Positions 34,529 to 43,440 of a stretch of DNA of 58,006 bases are shown here, in pieces. Origin of the DNA: JABDGZ01 sp964487685 (GTDB lineage Bacteria; Omnitrophota; Gorgyraeia; Zapsychrales; Fredricksoniimonadaceae). Position 1 is the stretch's first letter, and each line of letters starts with the position of its first letter. A program made the translations under genes and the position numbers. Under the pieces are notes generated by a model. The model was not told where the DNA came from. It did no database searches and saw only the letters and a program-made list of their open reading frames with translations. The DNA lies in NCBI GenBank assembly GCA_964487685.1, contig CAZASA010000006.1, positions 1-58,006 on the forward strand, in the 5' to 3' direction.

Positions 34529-35988
34529 TGGAATTGATATTCGAAAAGTCCGTCGCGGGGCGCAAGGGTTTTGATTTCGGAGGCTCCGATGTCCCGACCC
34601 ACGCGCATATCCCTCCCCATTATGCCCGTTGGGAAGATGCCCCTTTACCGCAAGTCTCGGAACTGGATGTTGTCCGCCATTACACGCGTTTGTCACAGAA
34701 GAATTTCTCTATTGATACGCATTTTTATCCGCTGGGGTCCTGCACCATGAAATATAATCCGAAGTTCACGGAAAGCCTGGCGCGTTTGTCAGGATTTACG
34801 GACCTTCATCCGCTGCTGGCCCAATTGTCCGGCGGAGAGCAATGGACGCAGGGGGCCTTGCAAATATTGTATGAACTGGAGCAATGGATGTGTGAGATGA
34901 CAGGTTTCAGTCATTTTACCTTACAGCCTTTGGCCGGTGCCCACGGAGAATTGACCGGTATCATGCTGATGGCGGCTTATCACAAGGCCCGCGGCAACAG
35001 TAAGAAAAAATATGTGATCATTCCAGACTCTGCCCATGGCACCAACCCGGCGTCAGCCGCGGTAGCGGGGTATGAAACGATCAGTGTTCCTTCCAACAAG
35101 GACGGCGGCATGGACCTTGAGGCCCTTAAAGCCGTTGTCAATGAAGAGACGGCCGGCCTCATGATGACCGTGCCCAGCACATTCGGTGTTTTTGAGGCCA
35201 ATATCAGCGCTATCGCCAAGATCATCCACGCGGTCGACGGGATCATGTATTACGACGGAGCGAATTTGAACGCGGTCCTTGGGCGTTGCCGTCCGGGAGA
35301 TGTCGGCTTTGATGTGATGCATATCAATACCCACAAGACCTTCACGACACCTCATGGCGGAGGCGGCCCTGGTTCTGGTCCCGTTGGTGTCAATGAAAAA
35401 CTCGCGCGTTTCCTGCCGATCTCGCGCGTCGTCAAGCGCAGTGACGGGGTTTATGTCCTTGACTATAATTATCCTGAATCGATCGGTTATATCGCTTCCT
35501 TTTACGGGAACTTCGGTCTTCTGGTACGGGCGTATGCGTATATGCTGATGCTGGGTAAGGAAGGTTTGATCGACACCTCCAATCACGCGGTGCTTAACGC
35601 GAATTACATCATGAAAAAGCTGGAACCGTATTATAAAATTTGTTTTGACCGTATTTGTATGCATGAAAGTGTTTTTTCCGCCTCTCAACAGGCCCAGCGC
35701 GGGGTGCATGCCATTGATATCGCCAAATTCCTGATCGATCAGCAGATCCATCCTCCGACGGTGTATTTCCCCATTAGTGTTCCGGAAGCGATCATGATCG
35801 AGCCTACGGAAACAGAATCCATGCAGACGATGGATGATTTTATTTCCAAAATGATCGAGGCTGACAAACTTTCCCGGACTGATCCCGCGGCGTTCAAGGA
35901 ATTCCCGAAGACCATGCCGGTCTTTCGACCGGATGAAGTCAAGGCCGCGAGGGACATCAAAACCAGTTTCTTTTCAACAGACCTTTAA
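34528..35988 (+). CDS. gcvPB: glycine dehydrogenase (decarboxylating) subunit 2
   Basis: The PLP-binding half of the split P protein. 486 residues. HFYPLGSCTMKYNPK near the start, QPLAGAHGELTGIM, IPDSAHGTNPASAA, and the PLP Schiff-base lysine K270 in NTHKTFTTPHGGGGPGSGP. The split P form is usual in many anaerobes and thermophiles, whereas proteobacteria often have one fused chain. Confidence 0.97.
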   Translation: MELIFEKSVAGRKGFDFGGSDVPTHAHIPPHYARWEDAPLPQVSELDVVRHYTRLSQKNFSIDTHFYPLGSCTMKYNPKFTESLARLSGFTDLHPLLAQLSGGEQWTQGALQILYELEQWMCEMTGFSHFTLQPLAGAHGELTGIMLMAAYHKARGNSKKKYVIIPDSAHGTNPASAAVAGYETISVPSNKDGGMDLEALKAVVNEETAGLMMTVPSTFGVFEANISAIAKIIHAVDGIMYYDGANLNAVLGRCRPGDVGFDVMHINTHKTFTTPHGGGGPGSGPVGVNEKLARFLPISRVVKRSDGVYVLDYNYPESIGYIASFYGNFGLLVRAYAYMLMLGKEGLIDTSNHAVLNANYIMKKLEPYYKICFDRICMHESVFSASQQAQRGVHAIDIAKFLIDQQIHPPTVYFPISVPEAIMIEPTETESMQTMDDFISKMIEADKLSRTDPAAFKEFPKTMPVFRPDEVKAARDIKTSFFSTDL

Positions 35989-35989
35989 G

Positions 35990-36676
35990 ATGCATCGTCG
36001 TGACATTTCTTTTTTAAATCCGCAGGAAAATATCGCTTACGATCAAGTCCTTTGGCGTATGGCCGAAAAAAATAATACCGGTGAATACATACGGTTTTGG
36101 GAGTCATCCAAGATTTTCATTGTGATGGGATTAACAGGCCAGATTGCGTTTGATGTCCATGAAATCCAAGCCCGTGAAGATAAAATCCCGGTGTTAAGGC
36201 GTTCATCGGGAGGGGGAACAGTGCTTCAAGGCCCGGGCTGCCTGAATTATACCTTTATTCTTTCGAAGCAAAAGCACCCGCAGGTCAATGATTTACGCGG
36301 ATCTTACGAATGGATAAGTCAGAAGATCGTGGGGGCCTTGCACAAGGCAGGCGTTGAATCCTATTTTAGGCCGATCTCGGATTTGGCCACGGGCCCGGAT
36401 GAAAAGAAATTCTCCGGCAATGCCCAACGCCGGGGAAAGAATTATATTTTACATCATGGGACGGTGCTTTATGGTTTTGATTTGTCTTTGATCAGCCGGT
36501 ATTTGAAAATGCCCAAGGATATTCCTGAGTACCGCAAGGCCAGGCCGCATACAGACTTTGTGACCAACATTCCCCTTGACGCGCCCATGTTTAAAGACTA
36601 TCTAGCCCAGGCATTTGGTGCAGAAGCTTCACAACCTCCCAGTGCGCAAGAGCTTTCATTGCTAAAGAATTGTTAA
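35990..36676 (+). CDS. lplA: lipoate-protein ligase A family
   Basis: Attaches lipoate (or octanoate) to H protein and related domains. 228 residues from ATG 35990, two bases after gcvPB; an earlier in-frame start lies inside gcvPB. RRSSGGGTVLQGPGCLNYTF is the lipoyl-binding loop and KKFSGNAQRRGKNYILHHGT holds the conserved catalytic Lys and the AQR motif. The separate C-terminal domain of E. coli LplA is lacking, as in many bacterial homologues (LipM/LipL-like). Its position after gcvP suggests GcvH as its substrate; no lipA or lpd is in the window. Confidence 0.88.
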   Translation: MHRRDISFLNPQENIAYDQVLWRMAEKNNTGEYIRFWESSKIFIVMGLTGQIAFDVHEIQAREDKIPVLRRSSGGGTVLQGPGCLNYTFILSKQKHPQVNDLRGSYEWISQKIVGALHKAGVESYFRPISDLATGPDEKKFSGNAQRRGKNYILHHGTVLYGFDLSLISRYLKMPKDIPEYRKARPHTDFVTNIPLDAPMFKDYLAQAFGAEASQPPSAQELSLLKNC

Positions 36677-36697
36677 ATTATTAATGATATTTTATAT
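36670..36697 (+). promoter_or_regulatory. possible promoter for the S41 protease gene
   Basis: TTGTTA (36670-36675, overlapping the lplA stop) and TTATAT (36692-36697) with 16-bp spacing; TATAAA overlaps at 36695. The leader to the ATG at 36718 would be very short and has no Shine-Dalgarno sequence. Tentative. Confidence 0.3.
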
Positions 36698-36717
36698 AAA
36701 TTTGTTAACATAAAAAT

Positions 36718-37962
36718 ATGTCTGCAAGGATCTCATGCCTGTTGATGATGATGGTAAGTATTTTTGGTTTTTCCCGGCCGGTAGCCGCTGATCCCATGAC
36801 TTCCTCTTCCGATAAAGATTATAAGCAATACACCGATTTTTTTGAGAAGGTCTATAAGACCTTTGAGGACAATTATTATCTGGCCCCTGACCGCAAGGTC
36901 TACGATCATTTCCTTCAAAAGTTCAATACCAATATTTACGCGCAGTTAAAAAGTGAAGGCAAGAGCAATGATTATGTCCGATGGCGCAGTGCCTGGTATC
37001 TGGCGGACTCGCTTAGGTCCAAGGATGACAGGTTCACCCAATTCTATCCGCCCCAACCCGCCGTGAAATTCCAGCATGAGGCCCTTGGCGAAAAAGTTGA
37101 CCTCGGGATCGAAGGTAAGAAGAATGAGATAGGTTTTTTAGTGACCCGCATGGAACCCCGTTCGGACGCTTATGAAAAAGGGTTACGGGAGGATGATGTG
37201 ATCTTGCAGATCGATGGATCGCCGGTGGCGGGGATGGCTGAAGAAGTCATCAATAATAAATTAACGCCGCTGATCAACTCAAAGGTCAAATTATCCTATA
37301 TCAGTCATGACACCAAGGTCAATAAAACCATCGAAGCGGTCAGCAAAGAATATTTTAAACAGACGGTGTTCCTGCATCAAGTGCCGGTGGACGGGGTGTT
37401 TTGCCTGGAGGTCCCTAAATTCAACCGCATGACCGGCGAGGAAATGTATAATTCTCTGCAACAGATACAGGCCCAGAACCCCAAAGGGCTGGTGCTGGAT
37501 TTGCGGGGCAATCCCGGCGGTCCGCCGTTGGCGGCAAGGGAGATCTCCTCTTTTTTCTTGAAAGGAGGGGATGAATTCGCTTATTTCCAAAAGCGCAATT
37601 CCCCCAAGGCCGACCTTGATGTCCCGGCCATCGACCCTCAATATAAATTCACCGGACCGATCGTCATTCTCGTCGACAATGATACCGGTTCCGCGGCAGA
37701 ATTATTCACCGGCATCATGCAGTTCAGGGGCCGTGCCGTTGTCCTGGGGGTCAATACGGCTGGCCAGATCCTGCTTAAGTCCATGTTCCCGATGGACGAC
37801 GGGTCCATGGTGGCATTGGTGACCGCCCGTGGGTATTATCCCGACGGACATGTATTTAGTTTTGACGGGATCGCCCCGGATAAGATCATCAGCGGTGCGC
37901 CCAAGGACGGGTTGATCAATTTAGCGGCCGCTTTTATTGCGATGAAAACAAGCAATAAATGA
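36718..37962 (+). CDS. secreted S41 (C-terminal processing) peptidase, catalytic Lys replaced
   Basis: 414 residues: signal peptide (cleavage near PVAA, residues 21-24), a helical N-terminal domain, a PDZ domain (about 125-200; GFLVTRMEPRSDAYEKGLRE, DDVILQIDGSPV) and an S41 protease core (GLVLDLRGNPGGPPLAAREI). The nucleophile is S325 in DTGSAAELF. The Ctp-family catalytic Lys is expected 25 residues later in the TaGKG-type loop; here residue 350 is Gln (NTAGQILLK) and the nearest Lys is K354. So it may be inactive, use K354, or have a relaxed mechanism. It likely acts in the periplasm. The first gene of a loose run continuing to 40505. Confidence 0.88.
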   Translation: MSARISCLLMMMVSIFGFSRPVAADPMTSSSDKDYKQYTDFFEKVYKTFEDNYYLAPDRKVYDHFLQKFNTNIYAQLKSEGKSNDYVRWRSAWYLADSLRSKDDRFTQFYPPQPAVKFQHEALGEKVDLGIEGKKNEIGFLVTRMEPRSDAYEKGLREDDVILQIDGSPVAGMAEEVINNKLTPLINSKVKLSYISHDTKVNKTIEAVSKEYFKQTVFLHQVPVDGVFCLEVPKFNRMTGEEMYNSLQQIQAQNPKGLVLDLRGNPGGPPLAAREISSFFLKGGDEFAYFQKRNSPKADLDVPAIDPQYKFTGPIVILVDNDTGSAAELFTGIMQFRGRAVVLGVNTAGQILLKSMFPMDDGSMVALVTARGYYPDGHVFSFDGIAPDKIISGAPKDGLINLAAAFIAMKTSNK

Positions 37963-37972
37963 TATCCATCCC

Positions 37973-38314
37973 ATGTTCATTTTTTTTATCATATTTTTGA
38001 TCCAATGCGCCATTGCGATTGCCGTGATCTTTGTATTAAAAAGACTTTTAGACAAGGAATTGATGAAAGCGGCTTTTGAGAAGTTTGAATCCTGCAAAAC
38101 ATCGCCAGATTTAGCCGAGATCACTGTCTTAACAGCGTCGAAGGTCAACGAAGAGTTCAAACTGCGCCTTGAATCTGTCAGAAAACGCAAATTTCCCCAG
38201 GCAACATTCAATTTTCAGGAAAGTGCCCAGATCAAAGGGGGCGTTGTCATTGCTATGGGCGAGGATTTTTTGGATTTCAGTTTATCCAGCCGTTTGAAGG
38301 ACCTCTGGTCATGA
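37973..38314 (+). CDS. membrane-anchored protein with ATP-synthase-delta-like C terminus
   Basis: 113 residues. One N-terminal membrane helix (FFIIFLIQCAIAIAVIFVLK), a charged helical middle, then QIKGGVVIAMGEDFLDFSLS followed by SRLKDLW, which resembles the closing motif of ATP synthase delta/OSCP (GG.VI..GD...D.S...RL..L). A membrane helix plus this end recalls subunit b-delta fusions, but it is far too short for either and no other ATP synthase gene is near. It overlaps the next gene by four bases (ATGA). The similarity is by eye and could be coincidence. Confidence 0.65.
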   Translation: MFIFFIIFLIQCAIAIAVIFVLKRLLDKELMKAAFEKFESCKTSPDLAEITVLTASKVNEEFKLRLESVRKRKFPQATFNFQESAQIKGGVVIAMGEDFLDFSLSSRLKDLWS

Positions 38315-39048
38315 GTGAACCCGTAAGAAAGATACTGGCCATCGTCCCGGCCTTCAATGAATGCGGCAATATAGGCCGCACTGTCAGTGAGATCCGTGCG
38401 CTGGCCCAAGGGGTCGACGTCATGGTCATCGATGACGGCTCGTCGGATACGACGGCCAAAGAGGCGAAAGCGGCCGGCGGCATGGTCGTTTCATTGCCTT
38501 TCAATCTGGGGATCGGGGCCGCGGTGCAAACAGGTTTTATGTACGCTCAAAGATGCCGGTATGATATCGCCATGCAGATCGACGGTGACGGCCAGCATGA
38601 CGCGGCTTTCATTGAAAAGGTCCTCGGTCCGATCCGGCGTCAAGAAGCGGACATGGTGGTGGGAAGCCGTTTTTTGGAAAAGACCGTTGGATTCAGGTCT
38701 TCGTTTAGCCGCCGGGTGGGGATTAATTTTTTTGTGCATTTGATCAATGCCCTCATCGGTGTCAAGATCTATGATCCCACTTCGGGATTTCGGGCGTATA
38801 ATAAAAAAATGATCGCTTTATTTTCCGAATATTATCCGCAGGATTTTCCGGAGCCTGAGGCCATCGTGGTGGCCCATCAGGCCGGCGGCCGGATCAGAGA
38901 AGTATCGGTGGTGATGAGGGCCAGAGAAGCGGGTAATAGTTCCATCCGTTATTTTAAAACATTATATTATATGGTCAAGGTAACGCTGGCGATCCTCTTG
39001 CATATGATACGCCACAGATCTGTCCATAAGAATAATTCGGAGGGCTAG
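38311..39048 (+). CDS. family 2 glycosyltransferase (dolichyl-phosphate-mannose-synthase-like)
   Basis: 245 residues of the GT-A fold: AIVPAFNECGNIGRTVSEI, VMVIDDGSSDTT, SLPFNLGIGAAVQTGFMYA, QIDGDGQHD (metal-binding DxD), VVGSRFLEK and YDPTSGFRAYN. It probably transfers a sugar from a nucleotide sugar to a polyprenyl phosphate at the membrane. It is four bases overlapped with the preceding gene and 3 nt from a DUF2304 gene, a frequent pair in polysaccharide loci. Confidence 0.9.
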   Translation: MSEPVRKILAIVPAFNECGNIGRTVSEIRALAQGVDVMVIDDGSSDTTAKEAKAAGGMVVSLPFNLGIGAAVQTGFMYAQRCRYDIAMQIDGDGQHDAAFIEKVLGPIRRQEADMVVGSRFLEKTVGFRSSFSRRVGINFFVHLINALIGVKIYDPTSGFRAYNKKMIALFSEYYPQDFPEPEAIVVAHQAGGRIREVSVVMRAREAGNSSIRYFKTLYYMVKVTLAILLHMIRHRSVHKNNSEG

Positions 39049-39051
39049 AGG

Positions 39052-39408
39052 ATGAATATTCATGTGGTGGCAATGGTGGTCTCGGTTGGGATCTTCCTGT
39101 TTGTCATTGATCTGGTACGCCGACGGAAATTGACCTTCAAGTATGCTATCGGGTGGCTTTTCGTTTCCGCCTCCGCGATCTTTTTCGCGTTTTTTTACAA
39201 GTTGCTTTTTGCCTGTGCCGCCTTTCTTGGTTTTGAATTGCCCAGTAATTTTATTTTCTTTACGATGTCCTGTATGTTCGTGTTCTTAAGCCTTCTGCTG
39301 ACTGTATTTTTGTGCCAGCAAAATAACCGCAATGATTGTATGGCCCAAAAGATCGCGTTGCTGGAATTTGAATTACAGGAATTGAAAAAGAAATTAAAAA
39401 TCGATTAG
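39052..39408 (+). CDS. DUF2304-family membrane protein
   Basis: 118 residues with three membrane segments (about 4-20, 32-52, 66-86) and a C-terminal coiled-coil tail (KIALLEFELQELKKKL). RRRKLTFKYAIGWLFVSAS is the recognisable core of DUF2304. Such proteins often accompany polyprenyl-phosphate glycosyltransferases, as here, and may act as partners; the biochemical role is unknown. Confidence 0.8.
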   Translation: MNIHVVAMVVSVGIFLFVIDLVRRRKLTFKYAIGWLFVSASAIFFAFFYKLLFACAAFLGFELPSNFIFFTMSCMFVFLSLLLTVFLCQQNNRNDCMAQKIALLEFELQELKKKLKID

Positions 39409-39536
39409 TATTGTTAAAAATTGCCGATTAGTGCCATATATTATTTAAACTAAAATTTTTTCTATATTTCTCTAGATTATATAGGGCCTTTTTATGCGTC
39501 TGTGTCATTACTTAAGTTAACCTGAGTGATACGAAG

Positions 39537-40505
39537 ATGATTTGTGTCAGTATTATTATACCGGCTTACAATGCGGCAGCCACCATTGGCCGGACCTTGA
39601 GTGCTTTATCCAAACAGAATTGCTTCCAGCCTTTTGAAATGATCGTGGTGGATGACGGGTCCACCGACGGCACAAAGGAAATTGTCGCTACGTTCCCAAC
39701 CGTAAAATACATTCGTCAAGACAATGCCGGTCCGGCTGCTGCCCGCAATCACGGTGCTAAAGTGGCACTGGGTGAATACTTAGCGTTTACTGATTCTGAT
39801 TGTATCCCGCATGAGGACTGGGTCTCTCAACTAATGTCAGGCTTCGGCCAGCAGCAGGTGGGGGTGGTGGCCGGAAGTTACGGGATCGCCAATCCGCAAA
39901 GCGTACTGGCGCGCTGTATTTGCAGCGAGATCCTTTGGCGCCATACTCATTTAATGCCGGATTTTCCCAACGCCTTTGGCAGTTACAACTTTTGCGTCAG
40001 AAAAAATGTATTTGATGCTGTCGGTCGATTTAACACAGGATACCGTCGGGCCAGTGGAGAGGACAATGACCTGAGCTATAAGGTGACACGGTCAGGATGG
40101 CGGATCTATTTCCAACGCCAAGCGCTGGTAGATCATTTTCATCCTTCTGGTGTATTCAAATATTTGAAAGAACAATGCCGCCATGGCTTTTGGCGTGTGA
40201 AGATGTACAAGGACCATCCGCGGATGATACAGGGCGACGGGTATACGTTCTGGAAAGACATGGTTGAAATTCCGGGTGCCGCGTTTTTTTTGCTGCTGGT
40301 AATGTTAAATCTATTTTATTTAGGCAAATTAAATGTTATATGTTCTCTGTTTTTAATTCTTTTTTTATTACTTGAAGTTTTTTTTGCAATGGTCATCACC
40401 CAAAATTTATTTGAAGGGATTTTTTTCGGGGGCGTGCTTTTAATGCGGTCGTTTGCCCGTTTGGGGGGTTTCTCGACGGGATTATTATATTTGATAAAAA
40501 AATGA
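39537..40505 (+). CDS. membrane-bound family 2 glycosyltransferase
   Basis: 322 residues. GT-A domain with SIIIPAYNAAATIGRTLSAL, IVVDDGSTDGTKEI, QDNAGPAAARNHGAKVALGE, LAFTDSDCIPHEDW (DxD-like) and RRASGEDNDLSYKV (acceptor-activating ED). Two C-terminal hydrophobic segments (about 244-290) anchor it. It probably extends a surface polysaccharide or glycosylates a surface protein. A 128-bp AT-rich gap separates it from the DUF2304 gene, so it may be its own unit; no clean promoter is visible. Confidence 0.9.
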   Translation: MICVSIIIPAYNAAATIGRTLSALSKQNCFQPFEMIVVDDGSTDGTKEIVATFPTVKYIRQDNAGPAAARNHGAKVALGEYLAFTDSDCIPHEDWVSQLMSGFGQQQVGVVAGSYGIANPQSVLARCICSEILWRHTHLMPDFPNAFGSYNFCVRKNVFDAVGRFNTGYRRASGEDNDLSYKVTRSGWRIYFQRQALVDHFHPSGVFKYLKEQCRHGFWRVKMYKDHPRMIQGDGYTFWKDMVEIPGAAFFLLLVMLNLFYLGKLNVICSLFLILFLLLEVFFAMVITQNLFEGIFFGGVLLMRSFARLGGFSTGLLYLIKK

Positions 40506-41104
40506 CTGAAATTATATCTAGTAGCAGGTTTTTAGTGTTCGTTTTCCAAGGAAAAGGCAGGGCAGGCAGTATAAGATTTTTCTTTAGATTTGATTAGTCC
40601 ATCTTAAATTCCCGTATTTTGTTTAAATCCCCCTATAATCACTAGATTATTAAAACTATATAAAGATATCGTTTGCCCCCTTTAGCCAGCATTGTTTTCC
40701 ATCGTTTGGCGGTTAAACGGCTAAAAGATAGTCGATAATTCCTATTTCCTATAGCCACCAATAGGTTGCGCCTTTACTCTTCCAGTACCAATGCCTTACA
40801 GTGAATCCCCCCATAATGAGCTGGAAAATGCTCCCAGCTAAAATCACTCTAATTTTAGGCCATTTTTATTGTTCTTTCTATAGCAATGCCAATGACTTAC
40901 GGTCAAACAATGCCCCATGAAAAAAAAGATTCATAAACCCTTGATACACTAATGGGCTATGTTAAGATGTTTAATATATACAAAATGTATTTCAATAGAC
41001 TTGCTCTAACTATAATAAATTACTGATATTTATATCACTTTTTTAATAGGGATCACGTTTAGGCTATAGAAACCCCTTAGGAATAACTGGCATAGGTTTC
41101 ATTT
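40506..41104. other. 600-bp AT-rich non-coding leader before the secretin operon
   Basis: No plausible reading frame on either strand. It contains several small structures: nested inverted repeats TTTAGCC/GGCTAAA (40681-40725) with inner CGTTT/AAACG, a hairpin AGCTGG/CCAGCT (40819-40839), and an imperfect 18-nt direct repeat CCAATGmCTTACrGTsAA at 40788 and 40889, 101 bp apart. A lone TATAAT at 41011 is a candidate -10 box but has no good -35. It is the longest gene-free stretch in the window and lies just ahead of the six-gene operon. Confidence 0.6.
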
Positions 41105-41689
41105 ATGGCTAAAGAATCCGCCGAAGAAAAGTTACTGAAGATGATGAAGAAGCCCGCTTCTTCCGTCGGTGTAAAGCCATCTGTTTCATCCTCCCCCAGA
41201 CCCAAGTTCAAGTTCGCCTTTAGCATCGGTCTTTTAAATATATTCTTATTCATCGGCATTATCCTTTGCCTACTCGCCCTGGTTGTTGAGTTTATTGCCG
41301 GCTCTGCGATGCTGGGAGAGACGGTCAAGGCCCCCCTCGAAGCAAAGATAGATTCATCCATGTCTGATAGTGGATTGCCTTCCAACCCTAGCGCTGAATT
41401 TTATTTACAGAAGATCAGCGAGCGTAATATATTCAAGCCGTACGTCCCCAAGGTCGTTAAATCAGCGACGAAAAATGGATTGGCCCAGCAGTTGGCCAGG
41501 TTCAAGTTAGTCGGGATCGCCTGGCTCGACCTTCCGGAATCAGCCTCGATCATGATCAATGATTCCCAGAAAAAAGAGATGTTCTTCGTCAAGCAGGGCG
41601 AGCAGTTTGAAGGCATTACCGTTAAGACTATCTATACGGATAGGGCGGTGTTCAGCAGTCAAGATGAGGAGATGACGATCAAATTATGA
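41105..41689 (+). CDS. GspC/PilP-like inner-membrane secretion protein
   Basis: 194 residues: a basic cytoplasmic start rich in Ser/Lys/Pro, one membrane segment (about 42-66, SIGLLNIFLFIGIILCLLAL), then a periplasmic part with ERNIFKPY and a small beta domain FKLVGIAWLDLPESASIMIN through VKQGEQFEGITVKTIYTDRA. That is the homology-region layout of GspC and PilP, proteins that link the inner membrane platform to the secretin. It is followed with a 4-base overlap by the secretin gene, as in type II secretion operons. No PDZ domain. Confidence 0.8.
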   Translation: MAKESAEEKLLKMMKKPASSVGVKPSVSSSPRPKFKFAFSIGLLNIFLFIGIILCLLALVVEFIAGSAMLGETVKAPLEAKIDSSMSDSGLPSNPSAEFYLQKISERNIFKPYVPKVVKSATKNGLAQQLARFKLVGIAWLDLPESASIMINDSQKKEMFFVKQGEQFEGITVKTIYTDRAVFSSQDEEMTIKL

Positions 41690-43440
41690 TCGCTCAGTTT
41701 ATCCATAAGATCCTCAAGACCAAACTCCTGGCCCTTTGCCTTCTCGGCCTTGCCGTCTCATGGATACATTTTACCCCCGCCCAGGCGCAATCCGAAGATG
41801 AAGCGCAAGCGATCAAGCCCATCCTGATGACCGAGCCCCGGGAGTCCCTGGACGACAGGCTGGCCCGCAAGATCACCCTTGATGTGCGCGACATGAACAT
41901 CGTTGACGTGATCAAATTCCTGGCCGAGAAGGGCGAGTTCAATGTCATCATATCCCCGACAGTGGAAGGCCACACGACGGTGCTTTTGCATGACGTGGCG
42001 ATCAAGGACGCCCTGGACATTGTCATTATCTCAAGCAAGCTGGCCTATCACATTGATGATGATATCATCCAGGTGATGTCGGCCAGTGAATATGAATCGA
42101 TGTACGGCAAGCTCTTTAGCGACAAGACTGAAGTGAGCATTGTCCATCTGCAATACGCCAAGCCCAGTTATGTATTGGCCGCGTTAGACAATATGCGCAG
42201 CAACCGCGGCAAGATCATCATTGACGAAGACAGCGGTTCCGTGGTCCTGGTCGACACCCACCAGTCGATCATCCAGATGAAAAAGGCCATTGAAGAAATT
42301 GAACAGCCTTTGGACAGCATGGTATTCAGTTTGAAATATGCCAAGGCGGATGTGGTCGCTGAAAAACTGCGTTCCCGTATCGACGCCAAGGGCGTCGGCT
42401 CCATCACCGATGATGCGCGTTCCAACGAAGTGCTGGTCCGTGTTTTCCCGGGACGCCGCGAGGAAGTGGAAAAATATATCCGCAGCCTGGATGTGCCCAC
42501 CAAGGAAGTTTTGATCGAAGCCAGGGTGCTCCAGGTCGTCATAAACCCCACTTACGATGTGGGGATGGACATCACGGCACCGCTGACCATCGGTGGAAAA
42601 CAACTGTTGAATTTATCTAGCAGCCCGCTTGATGAGACTGCTTTGAGTGCTGCCGCTAAAAGCGGTTCTTCAGCGGACAACCTGTCGAATACGTTCGGCA
42701 GGGTTGCGGTGGGAAATTTCAGTGCCAACCAATTTACGACGGCGATCCGCGCCTTGCAGCAGGTCAGTGATACCAAGATCCTTTCCACCCCGCAGATCCT
42801 TGTGACGAACAACGAAGAAGCCAAGATCCATGTGGGCGACACGGTCCCCTATATCGTGGCCACCACGAACGGAACAGGGGACAATGCGATCACGTCCGAT
42901 GATGTGCGTTTCGTTGATGTCGGATTGAAATTAAGTGTCATCCCAACCATCAACGACGATGGCATGGTGACGATGAAGCTGACACCGGAAATTTCGGAAG
43001 TGGTCGCGACGATCAAGTCTGCCGAAGGCAGCACCATCCCTCAGGTCAACAAGACAGAGATAGAAACCTCGGTCATGGTCAAGGACGGCCAGACCATCGT
43101 GATGGCCGGTTTGCGTAACCAGGACAAGGTGCATACTAAAAAAGGCATCCCCGGCCTCATGGATATTCCATTCATCGGCGGGGCTTTCAGCCGTACTTCG
43201 GATACGCTGACTAATACAGAGATCGTCATATTGATCACGCCCCATATCGTACACGGCGGTGATGATTACGCCAAGGAGATAGGTACCATCAAGGCGGCCA
43301 AGACCTATAACGATCCGATCAAACCCAATGAGCTTTCCACGACGACCGAGACCATTAAACCTAACGATCTTTCAACAACAGTACCGCCGAATTTGGATGA
43401 TTCAAAGTATGGAGAACAAAATTATGGGCAAATTAAATAA
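41686..43440 (+). CDS. secretin (GspD/PilQ family)
   Basis: 584 residues. Signal peptide ending near PAQAQ (residue 35). An STN/N0-like domain (LDVRDMNIVDVIKFLAEKGE, NVIISPTVEGHTTVLLHDV), N1-type domains (VSIVHLQYAKPSYVLAALDN; VFSLKYAKADVVAEKLRSRI), then the outer-membrane secretin barrel starting VLIEARVLQVVINPTYDVGM and ending GIPGLMDIPFIGGAFSRTSD with VILITPHIV. It forms the outer-membrane export channel. The ATPase, pseudopilin and platform genes of a full type II system are not in the window. Confidence 0.93.
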   Translation: MIAQFIHKILKTKLLALCLLGLAVSWIHFTPAQAQSEDEAQAIKPILMTEPRESLDDRLARKITLDVRDMNIVDVIKFLAEKGEFNVIISPTVEGHTTVLLHDVAIKDALDIVIISSKLAYHIDDDIIQVMSASEYESMYGKLFSDKTEVSIVHLQYAKPSYVLAALDNMRSNRGKIIIDEDSGSVVLVDTHQSIIQMKKAIEEIEQPLDSMVFSLKYAKADVVAEKLRSRIDAKGVGSITDDARSNEVLVRVFPGRREEVEKYIRSLDVPTKEVLIEARVLQVVINPTYDVGMDITAPLTIGGKQLLNLSSSPLDETALSAAAKSGSSADNLSNTFGRVAVGNFSANQFTTAIRALQQVSDTKILSTPQILVTNNEEAKIHVGDTVPYIVATTNGTGDNAITSDDVRFVDVGLKLSVIPTINDDGMVTMKLTPEISEVVATIKSAEGSTIPQVNKTEIETSVMVKDGQTIVMAGLRNQDKVHTKKGIPGLMDIPFIGGAFSRTSDTLTNTEIVILITPHIVHGGDDYAKEIGTIKAAKTYNDPIKPNELSTTTETIKPNDLSTTVPPNLDDSKYGEQNYGQIK

